Shown one piece after another: positions 11,801-24,780 of a stretch of DNA of 64,000 nt. The first letter of the stretch is position 1. The number at the start of each line of letters is the position of its first letter. The position numbers were made by a program, and so were the translations under genes. Origin of the DNA: Solen grandis. Its lineage: Eukaryota > Mollusca > Bivalvia > Adapedonta > Solenidae. The notes beneath the pieces were generated by a model. The model made no database searches, had not been told where the DNA came from, and worked only from the letters and a program-made list of their open reading frames with translations. The DNA lies in NCBI GenBank assembly GCA_021229015.1, contig CM037788.1:54007654-54071653 (forward strand), in the 5' to 3' direction.

Positions 11801-14800
11801 ACCATCCTTGTTTTTAAATTGTCATTTGTGATAAGCTTGAGTGATCAGTCTGGTTCCTTTGTGTATTTTTGTGTTTCTTGAAATGCTTGTGCCAAACTCA
11901 CAGAGTGAAGAGTGTATACAAACTGACTTTATCTGGTGTTAATCCCTTTATCTCAAATATATATTCATCTGCAAATTGATGACTTGATGATATTTATTTA
12001 CTGAACTTATCATGGTTTATAAAACAATTATATTTACAGAGCATGAGTTTGAGAGACAGATAGATGCTGTAAGGAATGTACGGAGGAAGGGGGCGCTGCT
12101 GCAGGCATTCTCCACCAAGTGTACGGAGACATCAGCTCTGTACAGGGAGTACACTACCACCATCAACAGCCATGTGGATGGGGTCAAGAACACGGCACAG
12201 TAAGTACTGGTAACAGTGCTACAGTCTACGATTTATGTAGCATCCCCAGCTGATAAGCACAGCCAGTTAAGAATTTTTTAAAACTAGTATACCTAGTGTA
12301 CAAAAAGTATGTTTTCAGAGGGAAAGAAATAATAAAATAGAATGAAACTTAAATATCGTAAATGTATATAAAATTATCTTTCCAATGATATATGTGTTTT
12401 TGTTGTAATGTTTGTATTTTTGTTGATTCTATGAGCTTAGTTTGCTATCTTTTGTAACTATTTGTTACAATGTGGAACTTATTTGTTACAACTTGTGAAT
12501 GTACCACTGATTGGCTGGATATACATAAGGTAATATAGAATAATAATGAAATAAATGTTAAAGAACATTGTGTAGTAAAGTTGAAATATTAACATTTTTA
12601 ATTTTATTATTTAATACTATAATTTTACAGTATTGTTGTATTTAAAAGAAAATTGATTCAACATACACTTTAGACTTACTTTTGGTATAAATCTTCATCT
12701 TTATGAAGTTATCATTTTGTCTTAACACCAAATTGACAATGCATGGTAAACGTCAGAGAAAAGCATCATTATATAGTGTGAAGCTTCCAAATACCAAAGT
12801 TGATTAGGCAGTTACTGGGAAAAAGAATCCTACATGTAACACAATTAAGAAGAGTATTCTTTGACACTCATGATAAATTTACTGCACAAAAGTGTCAGAG
12901 ATGTCTGAAAATTTCGTTAGGATAATATGTTATTCTTATCCTTTCCTATCAAGAATCTAAGATAGTGATTACAACAAAATTGATCAATTTTCCAAACACC
13001 ATCCATGGTATATTCTGTGTTTCAGAGTCGACAGCAAAAACTTTTCCCAGCTTTTCCAAGCTTCATTATTATTTTAGCAGTTCATTTCTCCCAGCAAGTT
13101 CTTGTAATATCATAGTTTTACTGTATGTATTCATATGAACATCTGCCTGAATACTGTGTGTGTACAGGAAGGGGCTGGAGAAGGAGGAGTACTACAGCAG
13201 GGAGATGGACCAACAGACAGACAAACAATCTCCCACCCTGGAGACTGCCTCTGTTGTAAGTTGTGATCTCATGAATACAGGTGATACTACATGTACATGT
13301 ATATGATCTCAGTGTAAGATACTGTTATACTGTAAAATCATTAATTTTTGTTGACATTAAATTTTGTGCAATCAATTTGTTTGGTACATATATTCATGTT
13401 CTAGAAATTGTGACGTCTGTTAAATAAACAGTTCTCGTTAGAGTTAATATTCATGGATATAGCTGTCCACGAAATCAACGAAAATTAGTCCCCCAGGAAT
13501 ATTAATGATTCTACAGTATTTCATGAGGGGTCTTAGAGGAAGAAAAAATATACAAATGATATCACACATGAAATTTTATTTGTCTGTGATTACAATTTTT
13601 TTTTTTATCTAACAAAATATTTACTCAGTAATTCCTCATTTTCTTCCTTTGGTCAGTCATATATGACTGGCAAAATGAACAGGTTGTATGAGTGTCTGTC
13701 TCACTCAATATTTGGGTAGTTCCATGACTTGATTTAATTACCTTGTTGTGGTATAATGGCCAAGCTATAGCAGTAAGGCAGGTTCTGGATTAGTAAATAT
13801 TAAACCCAACAAACAAGAAAATTTACTCTCATATTTGACATTTGCATCACATGTATTTTAATTGTATCACAGGAATCCTTATTAACAATGGGTGCTAGGT
13901 CTGAAGTAAAATCACTGAGCCAGTCACTTCACAGTGCATTTAAACCTTAACCCTTTCCCTCATATAGGCTCATTCTGACGCACTCAATACTCAGGTACCA
14001 CATAAAGCCTGATCTGCAGAAAACCACAGTTAAACCTTACCAAATTTAATTATAAATTCCTTATTTCCAGACCACTGAGGAGCAGCGAAGAGCATAAAAC
14101 CTGATCAGCCTGCGAGTTACTCGCAGGCTGATCTGGTTTTATGTTGTTCGCATAGGTTTTTTCATGGTTTCCTCTATGAGGGAAAGGGTTAAACAACAAG
14201 TATTTGTCCTATCAAAATACATGTGGGATGTAATTTTGTGACATTGCTCTTACAGAAACATGTGAGGGAATGTTGTGAGTCCATCGGCAGTTTTCTACAG
14301 GAGACACTGAAAGGATCGTTTGGTGGAGACAGAGCAGAGTTGTAAGTGTCTGTATGTTTTTTTGTGTGTCAGAAGGTTATGTTGTGTGTGTGGTTCCATA
14401 TCACCAAAACATTTCAATTTGAGATATTTCTCAACTAAAAGAATTCAAATTTTGAATCACTATAAATTTAAAACTATGTAGAAGTTTTAGACTATTTTCT
14501 TTAAGAGTATGATCTAGATATTTAAAGGTTTGAGTTGAAGAAAATTTTAGTTAGAGATCTTGTGAAATACAGGTTAGGAATCGAACCTGAGATTCATTGG
14601 TTAGACATTGGGTATGTTACTACTGCTAGGTTGGGGTCATGTTGATATCATGAATATAGACATTACAGCACATGTCTCTTGATCTGATAGTTGTTAGTTC
14701 AAAATCTGCTGGGGTAAGATTCTTCCATGATTTCCCTATACATGAAACACCATCCCAGAGTCTTTAGGGGATTAGTATACTTCTGAATCACCATAAAAGA

Positions 14801-17800
14801 AATAATAAGAAACAAACTTGCAGCATTATCTGACCAGCCAGACTAAATGTGCTTGTGCGTGCAGATTTGAACAGTAACATGAGATTGTGTGTTATGTGTC
14901 CAGTGGTCGGAGGAAGGAGCCCCTGTGGAGACAGGTGGAGGAGGTGACTGACCAGTTCTCCTCGGACCAGATTCTGTCTGCCCTGCTGACCAACACACGT
15001 TACACAACCTCTCACCTCAAGTCCCTCACTGACCAGGTGGACATCCGCAAAGATGCACAGAATCTCAGGTATGTCACAAACTGGACACATATTTTCATAA
15101 CATGATAGACAATGGAAATTGCAGATTTTTAGTCCCCTACCGGTGTTCACACCGGAGGGGACTATAGGTTTGCCCTCCGTCTGTCCGTCCGTCTGTCCGC
15201 TCAAATCTGGATCCCGCGATAACTTAATAACTAAGCAAGCTAACTTGATGAAACTTGGTATATGACTAGATGGCAATGTGTAGATTATGCACGTCATTTT
15301 ATTTTTGTTCTTCGACTAAAATTGTGGTTGCTATGGTAACGGAAATAGTGAAAATATGGCAAAAATGGGATCCCGCGATAACTAAGCAAGCTAACTTGAT
15401 GAAACTTGGTATATGACTAGATGGCAATGTGTAGATTATGCACATCATTTTATTTTTGTTCTTCGACTAAAATTGTGGTTGCTATGGTAACGGAAATAGT
15501 GAAAATATGGCAAAAAATGGGATCCCGCGATAACTAAGCAAGCAAACTTAATAAAACTTGGTATATGACTAGATGGCAATGTGTAGATTATGCACGTCAT
15601 TTTATTTTTGTTCTTCGACTAAAATTGTGGTTGCTATGGTAACGGAAATAGTGAAAATATGGCAAAAATGGGATCCCGCGATAACTAAGCAAGCTAACTT
15701 GATGAAACTTGGTATATGACTAGATGGCAATGTGTAGATTATGCACGTCATTTTATTTTTGTTCTTCGACTAAAATTGTGGTTGCTATGGTAACGGAAAT
15801 AGTGAAAATATGGCAAAAATGGGATCCCGCGATAACTAAGCAAGCTAACTTGATGAAACTTGCTATATGACTAGATGGCAATGTGTAGATTATGCACGTC
15901 ATTTTATTTTTGTTCTTCAACTAAAATTGTGGTTGCTATGGTAACGGAAATAGTGAAAATATGGCAAAAAATGGGATCCCGGATAACTAAGCAAGCAACT
16001 TGATGAAACTTGTATATGACTAATGCAATGTGTAGATTATGCACGTCATTTTATTTTTGTTCTTCACTAAAATTGTGGTTGCTATGGTAACGGAAATAGT
16101 GAAAATATGGCAAAAAATGGGATTGATTACCATATTGAGTCAAGGTGGAGGCGGTAGGGGACTTTATGTGTTGCATACAACACCAGTTACTTGTTCCATC
16201 TAAACTGGGTAACAACTTTATTTCTCATCTCAAAATTAGGAAAGGTAGTAAAGAATGTGACTAACTCTTAGGCTGATCAGATTTTAAATCATGTCCTGGT
16301 TGCTGTCTAAGTTATGTTATCTGCAATGATGAGACGTGTTATGTGAAGTAGAACACATGAAGGGGGGGGATAAACCATCTATGTGCATGACTTGCAGTCT
16401 GTATCAATGTCAACATTGATACTGTACAAAGAGATTTGGAGAGGATGGTGAGACAATGGTTGCATATGATATGTTTGTCTTTATTGTAGCCAAGGCTGCA
16501 ATGGGTTTATTTGAAAATTGAAGTTTAATTAACTTAGTCTCAGGGTTAGGCATAATTCAAGTTATTTCAGTATTACATGTAAAGAAAGTCAGTATGTTCA
16601 TACAAAATATATACTGTAAGCCCTTTTTCCTCAACATGGAATTGATATTGACTTGTTTGCTGTACTTCTGAGTTGTCTGTTCCAACATTTTCTCCAATTT
16701 TTGGCACAGGGGATTGTTACCCTTTGAGTAAAAAAATCCTTCTCCTTTATAAGCTTGACATTTTGAAGAATATGAGAGCTATTGCCTATGTGTCAGTGTT
16801 GCAGTTTGGTTAAAGTTTTGCATGCAAGTTACTAGCCAGCTTATATCTGAGTAACTAGGCATGGTTTGATTGATTTTAGACTTCTTAGGCATGTTCAGGG
16901 GTATCAGACTATCAAGGTAGATAATTTTTACTAGGAGTATGTCAAGGTTATGCATTGAAATAATATTTCTTTCATATACCAACAAGCTCTTTGAATAATT
17001 GAGATACTGTCCTACAGACAGTTCCTGTTTTATCTTTCTTATTACTCTTGTATAAAAAATGGAAAATTTAAGTTTTGTAAAATCTATACTTAGGAATAAA
17101 ATATATTTGGATGAGTATAGTTAGTTCAGCTCTGATCAGCAATGTTTATACTGTACTGTAATGATGATGCGTGTTGCAGGTTCCGTTACGAGCCTGGGGG
17201 AGAGGTAACAGACCTAGCCCGACCCCCATCCCTGCTGCGCAGTGTCAACCAACTTCTCCAGGTGAAACTTTCTCCTATAATTAGCACAACACTCTGCCTT
17301 ATTTTCCGTATTAGGATAGGTCTTGTTAACCTTGTGTTTCAATAATGTGATTGGTGCAGTTTCATGTAGTCTTCATTGACCTATAAAATACATTGGATTG
17401 GATGTTTAATCAAGGAAAAAAATAACTTCTTATTCTCTCCTGGATTACACTTAAAATAATAGTATCAAACCTTTCTATTGTCTAGAGAGATTATACAGTG
17501 AAAAAAAAATGTCTTCAAGTCCTGATTATAATTACTTTTAGAGAAGGAGTGAGAAGTATTCCCCCCCCCCCCCCACACACACACATTTTGATTATTATTG
17601 AATATTATTCTGTTTATTGTGCTTACAAACATCAAAGAATCAACATCTTTTCAGAGATATCAACAATAAAATAAATAATCAATAAATCTACTTTTACCCT
17701 TTCCCTCATAGAAGACACCATGAAAAGACCTATGTGAACAGCATAAAACCAGATCAGCCTGCGAGTAACTCACAGGCTGATCAGGTTTTATGCTGTTCGC

Positions 17801-20800
17801 TTCTCCTCAGTGGTCTGGAAATGAGGATTTTGTAATTATATTTGGTAAGGTTTACCTTTGGTTTTCTGCACATCAGGCTGTATGTGGTACCTACTGAGTG
17901 CGTCAAAATGAGTCTATATGAGGGAAAGGGTTAAGAGCATTATGAAATGGTACTAACAGCTGTTTTAATATTTTATGCATCTTGTATATCATGACTGATA
18001 GGAACGAGCCAGTGAACACCTACAGAGGTTTATAGCAGTCCAGAAGTATCAAAACACAGCGCGGACCCTTGAGCAGTCTGTTGCCACGGTAACTAGCCAG
18101 GTGGAGAGACGGCTACAGAAACTGTTTGCTGATAAACCTGCAGACTTAAAACTGGCTAGGTGGGTTACTGTTAATATTATGTACATGTCATGTTATTCTC
18201 AAATTGAACATGATATTCTTCACCAACAAGTCATCATTATTCTTTACATACAATACCTTCATTCTGACAGGTTCTTAATGGGATGGACTCTTACAACTTG
18301 ATGAAAATATTGATAACATTACGCAGTGTTTTCTGTCTCAATTAGTCTCTAAATCATTAAAAGATCATTAAACTTTCGCCTTCAACACATTGAAAAACAG
18401 CACACCCAGATCAGTGTCTCCTCTGTTTGTTCATATAATATTGTAGCTCAGATTCTACAAGGCAATGAAAAATCCATTGTTTCATATACCATTTAAGGTT
18501 CAGTAAATTAAAATTGTTACGATGATGATGGATGTTCATTAGGGAAATGGTTAAATTTAGGGATTGATAGTCACTCTGGTATCTTTCCACATTTGTGTTT
18601 GTTGAGACAGGTCTATGGTTGAGACTGAACAAGAACTGGAAGAGTTACGGGCCCTGCTGCACTGTGTGATGGGGGAGGCGGACATGTTACGGGAGGTGGT
18701 GGGCCGCAGCTACACGGAGAGACAGGAGCTCTTCACTAAGTACCACCGTATACAGGAGTTCCAGCATATCACGGTAATACACACTGCCATAACACACTTG
18801 GACATTGTCTGGTCTGATAGACTGTTGTAGATTGTTGGAATGTCTGTCAGATATTGATTAGGATCCAGTTTTAAGATGATTAAGTAAAAAATTCAGGAAG
18901 TGCCAACTTAGCAACAGTGGATTTAAACAATTCATTGAAACTTATAATCCATTCTTATTAATTTAATATCAGCGGAGCCATAAAAAAGTCTGATAACTGA
19001 AAAGTAAGAATATATTTGTATTGAAAAATCTGAAAATAGGGGGAAAAAAATGTTTATTTTCACACTGTGAAAACCTGGTGTTACATGCAGGACCAGAAGC
19101 AGTCAGTGATACAGGTGCTGGTGAAACAGAACATAAACTCTCAGTCACGGCTTGATGCACAGATACAGGAGGTGAGTTGTCTCCCTTTGTAATCATTAAT
19201 ATCTTATTTCTCTGCAACTTATTTATGTCATGAAGTTATGTCTATCATGATGGCTGAACAGTTAAAATGTCTTCCCCAGGAAAGGGGATGCTGGCTTCGA
19301 TATGCGAGAGGCATTAAAATAGCTCTAATTTAGTTCCATCATCTGGAGCTTAGTGACAAAATGTAATGGTATGATTTTAGCATAAACTAGGCCAGCCTTT
19401 AGTTAGTTTCATACTGTTTGCCGGTCCTGTCTTCGGCATATCAAAATTGTAAATTTGCATATTTGTAAAGAGAAGGGTAATTCAGGAGTACTGTATGACT
19501 GTATGAGTACTGTACTGTGGTGATCTTCCCTACCTGCAGATCCAGCAGTACGTGGAGCGGTCTGTCAGGAATCACCAGCAGCAGGTTGCCGCGGTAACTA
19601 AGTCATTACAAGGGAGTGTCATTACTGAAGTGAAACTGTTTGCTAACCTGAATCTGCCCTACCTCATGTTCTCCACCATCGACAAGTAAGTTGTCCTTGT
19701 TTTTCTACACTCAAGTGTGCCATCACAAGTGTTTCTGTGGGCTCTCTTACTCCTACATATATTGTCCAGCTAGCCAACTGATTATAACCCTATGAATGAA
19801 GTCTCAAGAAAATGAGAAATAGATTTTTTTATATGAAGTTCAATTGCTTTCATATTACATGTGTGAATGTTTCATTATAAGCATATTAAGAGCAATAAAG
19901 GGTATTAAAAAAAAGACACCAAACTTCAAGATTTCAAAGTTTTTTGTCTGATATTTTTCAACCTAATTATAAATTTATTACTTGTTTTGTTCATATAAGC
20001 ATTTTGAGGGGCATCCATGGCCGAGAGGGTAAAGTTGCCAACTTTAACACTCACTCAGCTCCTCACCACATGGGTTCAAATCCCAGCAGGGTCATTTGGA
20101 TTGTCATGTGAGGAAGCCTTCCAGCTGGTTTGTGGTAGGTCAGTGGTTCTTCCCGGATGTCTCCTTGCATTTGGGGTCGTCCTCCACCTGTAATTAACTG
20201 GATGTAGCTATATGACTGAAATACTGTTGCAGTGACAGTAATCTTAATAAACCAATCAATCAATCATAAACATGTTGACTGTCAGATACGACTATATTTC
20301 CCCCTAGTGCCCTGAAGACTGCAGTACTGGACCTGTCCATCAACCAGCAGACAGCGGCCAATCTGCGACGAGACCTTGTCACTATCCTCACCTGTCTACA
20401 CTTTCCCAGCTTCCAGGTATCCTACTAAATCTCTCTGGATTAATCTTAATGTAGTATATTTGTTACAATTACAATAGTATATTAGTGATTAAAGATACAA
20501 CTACAATATTAATTTGTAAAATGCTATTGTTAAAATCTCAAATTTGAGTATTGAGTAGATAAAGATATTTTATATGATGGCTTCATTATTTTTCAAAACT
20601 ATCAGTTGAAGGGAGGAAAGGTAATGTTCTGTTCTAGAACTTCACTTTTGTTTCCATGGTGACAGGCTCCTGAAATGGTGTTGCGGAGGTGTGCGAAACT
20701 GCAGGGGGAGGTGGAAGAGGCAAGACACAAGCTGGAGACAGAGAGATGGGCAGACTCCTGGAGAAAACATCAGGACGGAGAGCGGGATGTCACCGCTGTG

Positions 20801-22748
20801 GTAGCTGGTAACCTATTTTTATGTTTCTCTTTGTCATTTATAGCAACTGTGTTTATGTGAGTTATAACATTCTGCAACTGACTCTTTCCAAACACTATCA
20901 CAACCTTATGTACTAGTCTTCACAACCAGTCATAGTGGCCCAGGAATCAGTCTGTGTATTGTACTTATTTACTTTTGTAGTGATTTAAAAATATGTTCAT
21001 TTCATAAAAATGTCTGAATAGTCCCAGGACAGCTCATGGAAGGATTGTTCACATTTATTTAACCCTGAATCTTCATTTATTATAGGATGTCATGATTATT
21101 CCAGGGACCACACTTGTGTTATACATTATTCCTTGTGTCCACAGAGCTGTGTGAGAGGATGAAGGTGGAAGACGAGCGACAGATGAAGAGGAACATGCCC
21201 GTCTTACAACAACGACTGACCAATCTAGCTGCTGCCCTCACTGCCTGTAACCGTACTAGGGATGCTGCCAGAGCCTGGTCAGTTGTTGGTCTTGCTATAA
21301 CTTATGTAGAAAACCTTATATAATAAACTGTAGGGTTTTCACTTTCAGACATGATCAACAGCTGTTGTTGCAGACACTTTTTGTCCAGTAAGAGTCATAG
21401 GATGATATTAAAAGATTTATTACTAAGATTCCAAGAGCATTTCAAACAAAGTTGACACCTTGTACTGGTCTGAATTGCTCTAGTGCTTACAATACTTATT
21501 ATTATTTTAAATTGAAATGGTTTTTAGAATAAAATTTTCATGTTTTGATATATTTTGAATGTAATGTGACACAAGTGATACAAATTGCTTTCATGCAAAA
21601 ACCAGTCACTATGGCAACATCAGGTAACATTGAGCGGGACAAATTTTGAAAATCTTCACATGTTTATGTATCTTAAAAGATCACATATAGACATACTCCC
21701 AACATCAAAAACTTCCCAAAATACATGAACCACTTTCAAAATCTTTTCTCAATAATGTCATGGGCTGAAATCTGATGTCATTTCCATTAACATCGGAAGT
21801 AGAGAACATTCGTTTTGCGAAAAACATAAATATGGTACTAAAGTAGCGCTATCCCATAAACTTTTCTGTATTAATGTTGCCAACCACCCAAGATCTGGGG
21901 GTCCGTGTATGACATCAAGAATAGTAGACACAGTTAAGGAGTTGTCTGGGAAACAATCCATAAAAATTCCACAGGAGCATTGCAGGTCATACTTTTACAA
22001 GTGGTTCCATTGATGGGAGATGTGTGTATCATGCAAAGGAAAATATTTCTAAAAGACATCATTTAGATGTGTCAGATAGATTTGCAGATGCTATATTCCT
22101 TTCATAAGTTGCCTTGCATTACCCGACATTGCCATAGTGACTTTTGTATTTGCATCAGTGCAATTTTTGCATTTAGATTAAGTTAAAAATATATTAAAGT
22201 ATCACTTTTCGAAACTTCATTCTAATAACTATATCAATTAAAAAGTTACGGAACTTATCAGGATTCTTTTCGAACATGCTTCAAATAACCCTGATGTATC
22301 TGTAAAAATACCTCTTCTTTTTCTCTCATCATTATTATATTCCTTCAGGCTGCTTCACATAGTAAAATGGGGACTATTCTGTCTGGTTCAAGCGATTATT
22401 AATCAGAAAGTTATCAGTTACACCCTATCCGATTGAACCAATAATCGATTGTGACAAATATCAGTCGATTTCTATCAGTAATGATAGGTATGTTTTCTAT
22501 GAAATACCTGCCTTATAAGGATGCTTTCATTACATTTTGTTATACTGAAAAACCTCCATATTGGAGTAGACACCAGTTGTTGAAATGCCTCCTGCAAAGA
22601 GTAATAACTCTGTTACATGTATTCCAGGTGGGAACAGCCAGGTCAGCACTGTGTCCCCTGGGTGACAGAGGACGGCCACACCCTGCAGTATTACCTGGAC
22701 AGATGGACTGCACTGGCAACTGGGCTGCGACAGCTTCTGGTCAAGTAG
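8892..22748 (+). CDS. HAUS5: HAUS augmin-like complex subunit 5 (17 coding exons)
   Basis: Subunit of the eight-protein augmin complex, which binds spindle microtubules and recruits gamma-tubulin for branching nucleation. Exons I assembled in frame: 8892-9001, 9517-9582, 9877-9909, 11186-11373, 12040-12199, 13168-13255, 14256-14341, 14904-15068, 17180-17261, 18002-18159, 18611-18773, 19091-19171, 19540-19685, 20308-20416, 20666-20807, 21145-21277, 22628-22748; 2031 bases, 676 residues (human about 633). Recognised from WAGEEM and LCRGPM near the N-terminus, TVRTVKGNLSL (animal RTVKKIRGNL motif), a long coiled coil rich in E, Q, R and L, and C-terminal WWEQPGQ with LDRWTAL, all collinear with vertebrate HAUS5. 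An in-frame TAG 24 bases before the ATG (8868-8870) supports the start. The exon 2 donor (GTGATA) and exon 4 acceptor were chosen because only they keep the frame; the remaining junctions are GT-AG with consistent phases. The introns carry many repeats. Every exon looks intact. Confidence 0.92.
9146..9310. mobile_element. diverged TTAA-flanked MITE in HAUS5 intron 1 region
   Basis: Starts TTAACCCTTTACCTCATG and ends GGGTAAGGGGTTAA, a diverged member of the family with better copies at 13947, 17695 and 24781. It lies between HAUS5 exons 1 and 2. The interior no longer has the strong central hairpin. Confidence 0.6.
10040..11016 (-). mobile_element. hairpin-ended element with six ~146-bp tandem units (family B)
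   Basis: The left edge is a hairpin of TATACCCCCGAAAC and GTTTGGGGGGGTATA (10040-10072), followed by a GTC/GGTC-rich tract and then about six copies of a unit marked by CTTTTCCTTGTCC, CAATTTCATACAATGGTCAA, GAAGTGCAGTGCAC and ACCATAACTCTATCTA, at a spacing near 146 bp. The right edge repeats half of the hairpin (CGGGGGTATT). It sits in HAUS5 intron 3. Oriented like family G, the hairpin is the 3' end. Confidence 0.75.
11631..11815 (+). repeat. short tandem repeat, ~57-bp units
   Basis: About four units of GCTATACATGTATATGTAAT followed by AAATATCATCCTTGTTTAAT; the second unit has lost its middle. In HAUS5 intron 4. Confidence 0.75.
13947..14192. mobile_element. TTAA-flanked hairpin MITE in HAUS5 intron 6
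   Basis: Ends TTAACCCTTTCCCTCATA and ATGAGGGAAAGGGTTAA are inverted repeats flanked by TTAA, the target site of piggyBac-type elements. The interior holds a near-perfect hairpin built on GATCAGCCTGCGAGT and ACTCGCAGGCTGATC, flanked by GCATAAAACC and GGTTTTATG. Related copies are at 17695-17934 (opposite orientation) and 24781-24992. Confidence 0.75.
15131..16163 (-). mobile_element. hairpin-ended element with six ~151-bp tandem units (family C)
   Basis: The left edge is a hairpin: AGTCCCCTACCGGTGT pairs with ACACCGGAGGGGACT. A GTCT/GTCC tract follows (15177-15199), then six units of about 151 bp from 15211 to 16126, each with GGATCCCGCGATAACTAAGC, ATGGCAATGTGTAGATTATG and GTTGCTATGGTAACGGAAAT. 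The right edge CGGTAGGGGACT is the inverse of the first arm. It lies in HAUS5 intron 8. The units are nearly identical, so amplification is recent, but the last unit (about 15975-16080) has several scattered one- and two-base losses. Confidence 0.85.
17695..17934. mobile_element. TTAA-flanked hairpin MITE in HAUS5 intron 9
   Basis: Same family as 13947-14192, in opposite orientation. Inverted ends ACCCTTTCCCTCATA and TATGAGGGAAAGGGTT; central hairpin GATCAGCCTGCGAGTAACTC and ACAGGCTGATC. The right flank reads TTAA; the left flank has decayed to TTTA. Confidence 0.75.
20007..20273 (+). mobile_element. tRNA-derived SINE (family 1) in HAUS5 intron 13
   Basis: The head has a pol III A-box-like TGGCCGAGAGGG and a B-box GGGTTCAAATCCC; the body carries GAGGAAGCCTTCCAGCTGG and CCTCCACCTGTAATTAACTGG; the tail is ATACTGTTGCAGTGACAG and CAAT repeats. 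A closely related copy is at 31173-31409, with minus-strand fragments at 37071 and 51584. The body resembles V-SINE elements reported from molluscs; that link is from memory and not tested. Confidence 0.75.
21603..22144. mobile_element. DNA element with ~24-bp inverted ends in HAUS5 intron 16
   Basis: AGTCACTATGGCAACATCAG at the left is matched, inverted and imperfectly, by CCGACATTGCCATAGTGACT at the right. A 67-codon minus-strand frame at 21758-21961 has no motif I recognise. Likely a decayed terminal-inverted-repeat transposon; superfamily unknown. Confidence 0.55.
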
Positions 22749-22988
22749 TGATATCACACAGGCCTGTGGTGTATGGTGACTGGTACAGGCTTGGACATAA
22801 ACTCTGGGTGTACAAACTCAAGTCTTAGAATACACTAGTCTCCTGTTGTAGACAATAACTGAAGGAAAATCAGTGTTGATAAGAAATAGAGAATACTTGG
22901 GCTTCAAATGTTAAATGTAGAGATCCACCTGTATGTGGACAGACTTGAAGATATAAATGCAATGTGCTGAGTGTTCGCTAACATTTAC

Positions 22989-23451
22989 AATAAAGGACAA
23001 AAATACATTTAGTGAATTAGGTCAGTAGAGATTATTAGCATGCAGTGGCCAGTTTGGTGCTTATATTAGATATTGTAATTATCAGGTTATGAATATTAAA
23101 ATCAATGAACTTTTACCAATACTGCTGCCATGTGATGTGAATTGAAAACAAATTTGGAAAGCTCATGAAATACAGATAATACAGATACAGCTTTATAGAT
23201 TCTGTCAAGAGTATCACATGAATCTTTTTGTGCCAGTATGAAAAAAAATATGCTGTGCATTTGTATAAAGATTAAAATGAAATAATATGACATGGCTTCC
23301 CAGTGTTGCTTAGAAGAGGTTTTCAAAACAATTAATTGTTTGTGTGAGAGAGAGACAAAGAGAGAGTACTGTTTGGAAGCTGCCTGTCTTTTGTTAATGA
23401 TTTTATTCAATGTTAATTTTATGTTCATTATTTGTATAAATTCAAAATAAA
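22989..23451 (+). terminator. HAUS5: two candidate HAUS5 polyadenylation signals
   Basis: AATAAA occurs at 22989-22994 and again at 23446-23451, 241 and 698 bases after the HAUS5 stop codon. Either could end the transcript. Confidence 0.5.
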
Positions 23452-24780
23452 ACATCTAAATTTTCTTGTATAATTTTCTTTCCTTTTTCATTATCAAAAT
23501 TATGAATACAAATACATGTGCAATGTATAGTAAAAGTATTGAGGCACTTTCTGTATCAATATTTACATAGATTCCTCCTAATGATCATTTATCAAGCTTC
23601 ATTAGAGGAAGTGTTCAGATACAATGGATCTTTCCAGTGTATACAGATCAGGAAATGTATTCCAATAGACTTTAGGCTATCCAATAGCTACACTGGATAA
23701 TACTGGTGTTTAAGAAATGGTTGACCTGTTTTACACAAAAGTAAACAATCATTTTTTTGCTTGTGATACTGTTTTTGAACATAGCCTTGAAATGGAAAGG
23801 GGCTTGAATTTTCACAATTTTAAACTGGAAAGGTGCATTTGGTATCTTGACACAATTAAACCAAGAGATACAACTCTTGTATCAAACTCAAAAACAAGGA
23901 TCAACTCAATTAAACCAAAATTAAAATTAAGCCAAGAGATACAACTGCTGTATCTAACACAATTTAGCTGTATCAGTAATTGCAAACCTCTCATTTCACT
24001 CCTTGATGATAAATCCTGCACACTTAAAGAGTATGGGTTATCAAGGGCTGACCTGGACACTATTGTAAGTAGAAAAAGGAGATGAAATTGTTTCACTATC
24101 AGCCTTCGGTATATCAACTTCTTACAGTAAATACATCATAAAACAACTATAACAGGAAACTGTCACTCACGCATACAGCTCATTTCCTGTGTTAAGAGGC
24201 TTTGAGGATGATGCTGCAGGCATCTGACTCATTTGTTGTTTGTATTTAATTGGGTCAAACCATCCAGTACTGACAAATCAAATCCTGATTTGTAATGGGA
24301 TGGGATTGTTTTCAAGAGGGATCCTATGTCATGATGACATCAAGTGAAATAATTTGTATTGATGAAGTGGGGGAGTGGGGTACAATAAACTAGGGCCGTC
24401 ATTGATTCTCATTAATGCCTTTCAACGATCCACATTTAAAGGGAATATGTATGGTTTAAGTGAATGAAAATATTTTAATGATAGCTTTTGTACTTTCATA
24501 GGGACCAGAACATGGTCTAGTTACTCAATAATGAGTGATATTTTCCACAGTGATAAAGACCTGGATGGCCCCTATTGTGTAAGCTCAGTTGTGTCCAGTC
24601 ACGAAACGGAGAAAATTTATTGTATCTTGTTTTCAATGTTTTCTTTCCCAAACATAGAGATACATATTCGATCAACAAAATAAATATATTATAAACACCT
24701 TTTCTAAGTTGCATCATAAAAAGTGGTTGTTGAAATGTTAAAAAAAGAATTAAAGAATGTCAAGAGTTTCAAATTTCACT
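23452..24780. other. no gene seen
   Basis: AT-rich sequence. A 122-codon plus-strand frame at 23717-24085 begins MVDLFYTKVNNHFF but has no domain, signal or repeat that I recognise and no supporting splice context; I do not call it a gene. Confidence 0.45.

Noticed and set aside
14788..15297. 169-codon minus-strand frame
   Set aside because: It is antisense to HAUS5 exon 8 and the family C head; a long chance frame over GC-richer coding sequence.
22451..22828. 125-codon plus-strand frame across HAUS5 exon 17
   Set aside because: It reads exon 17 in the wrong frame; the correct frame gives the conserved WWEQPGQ ending.
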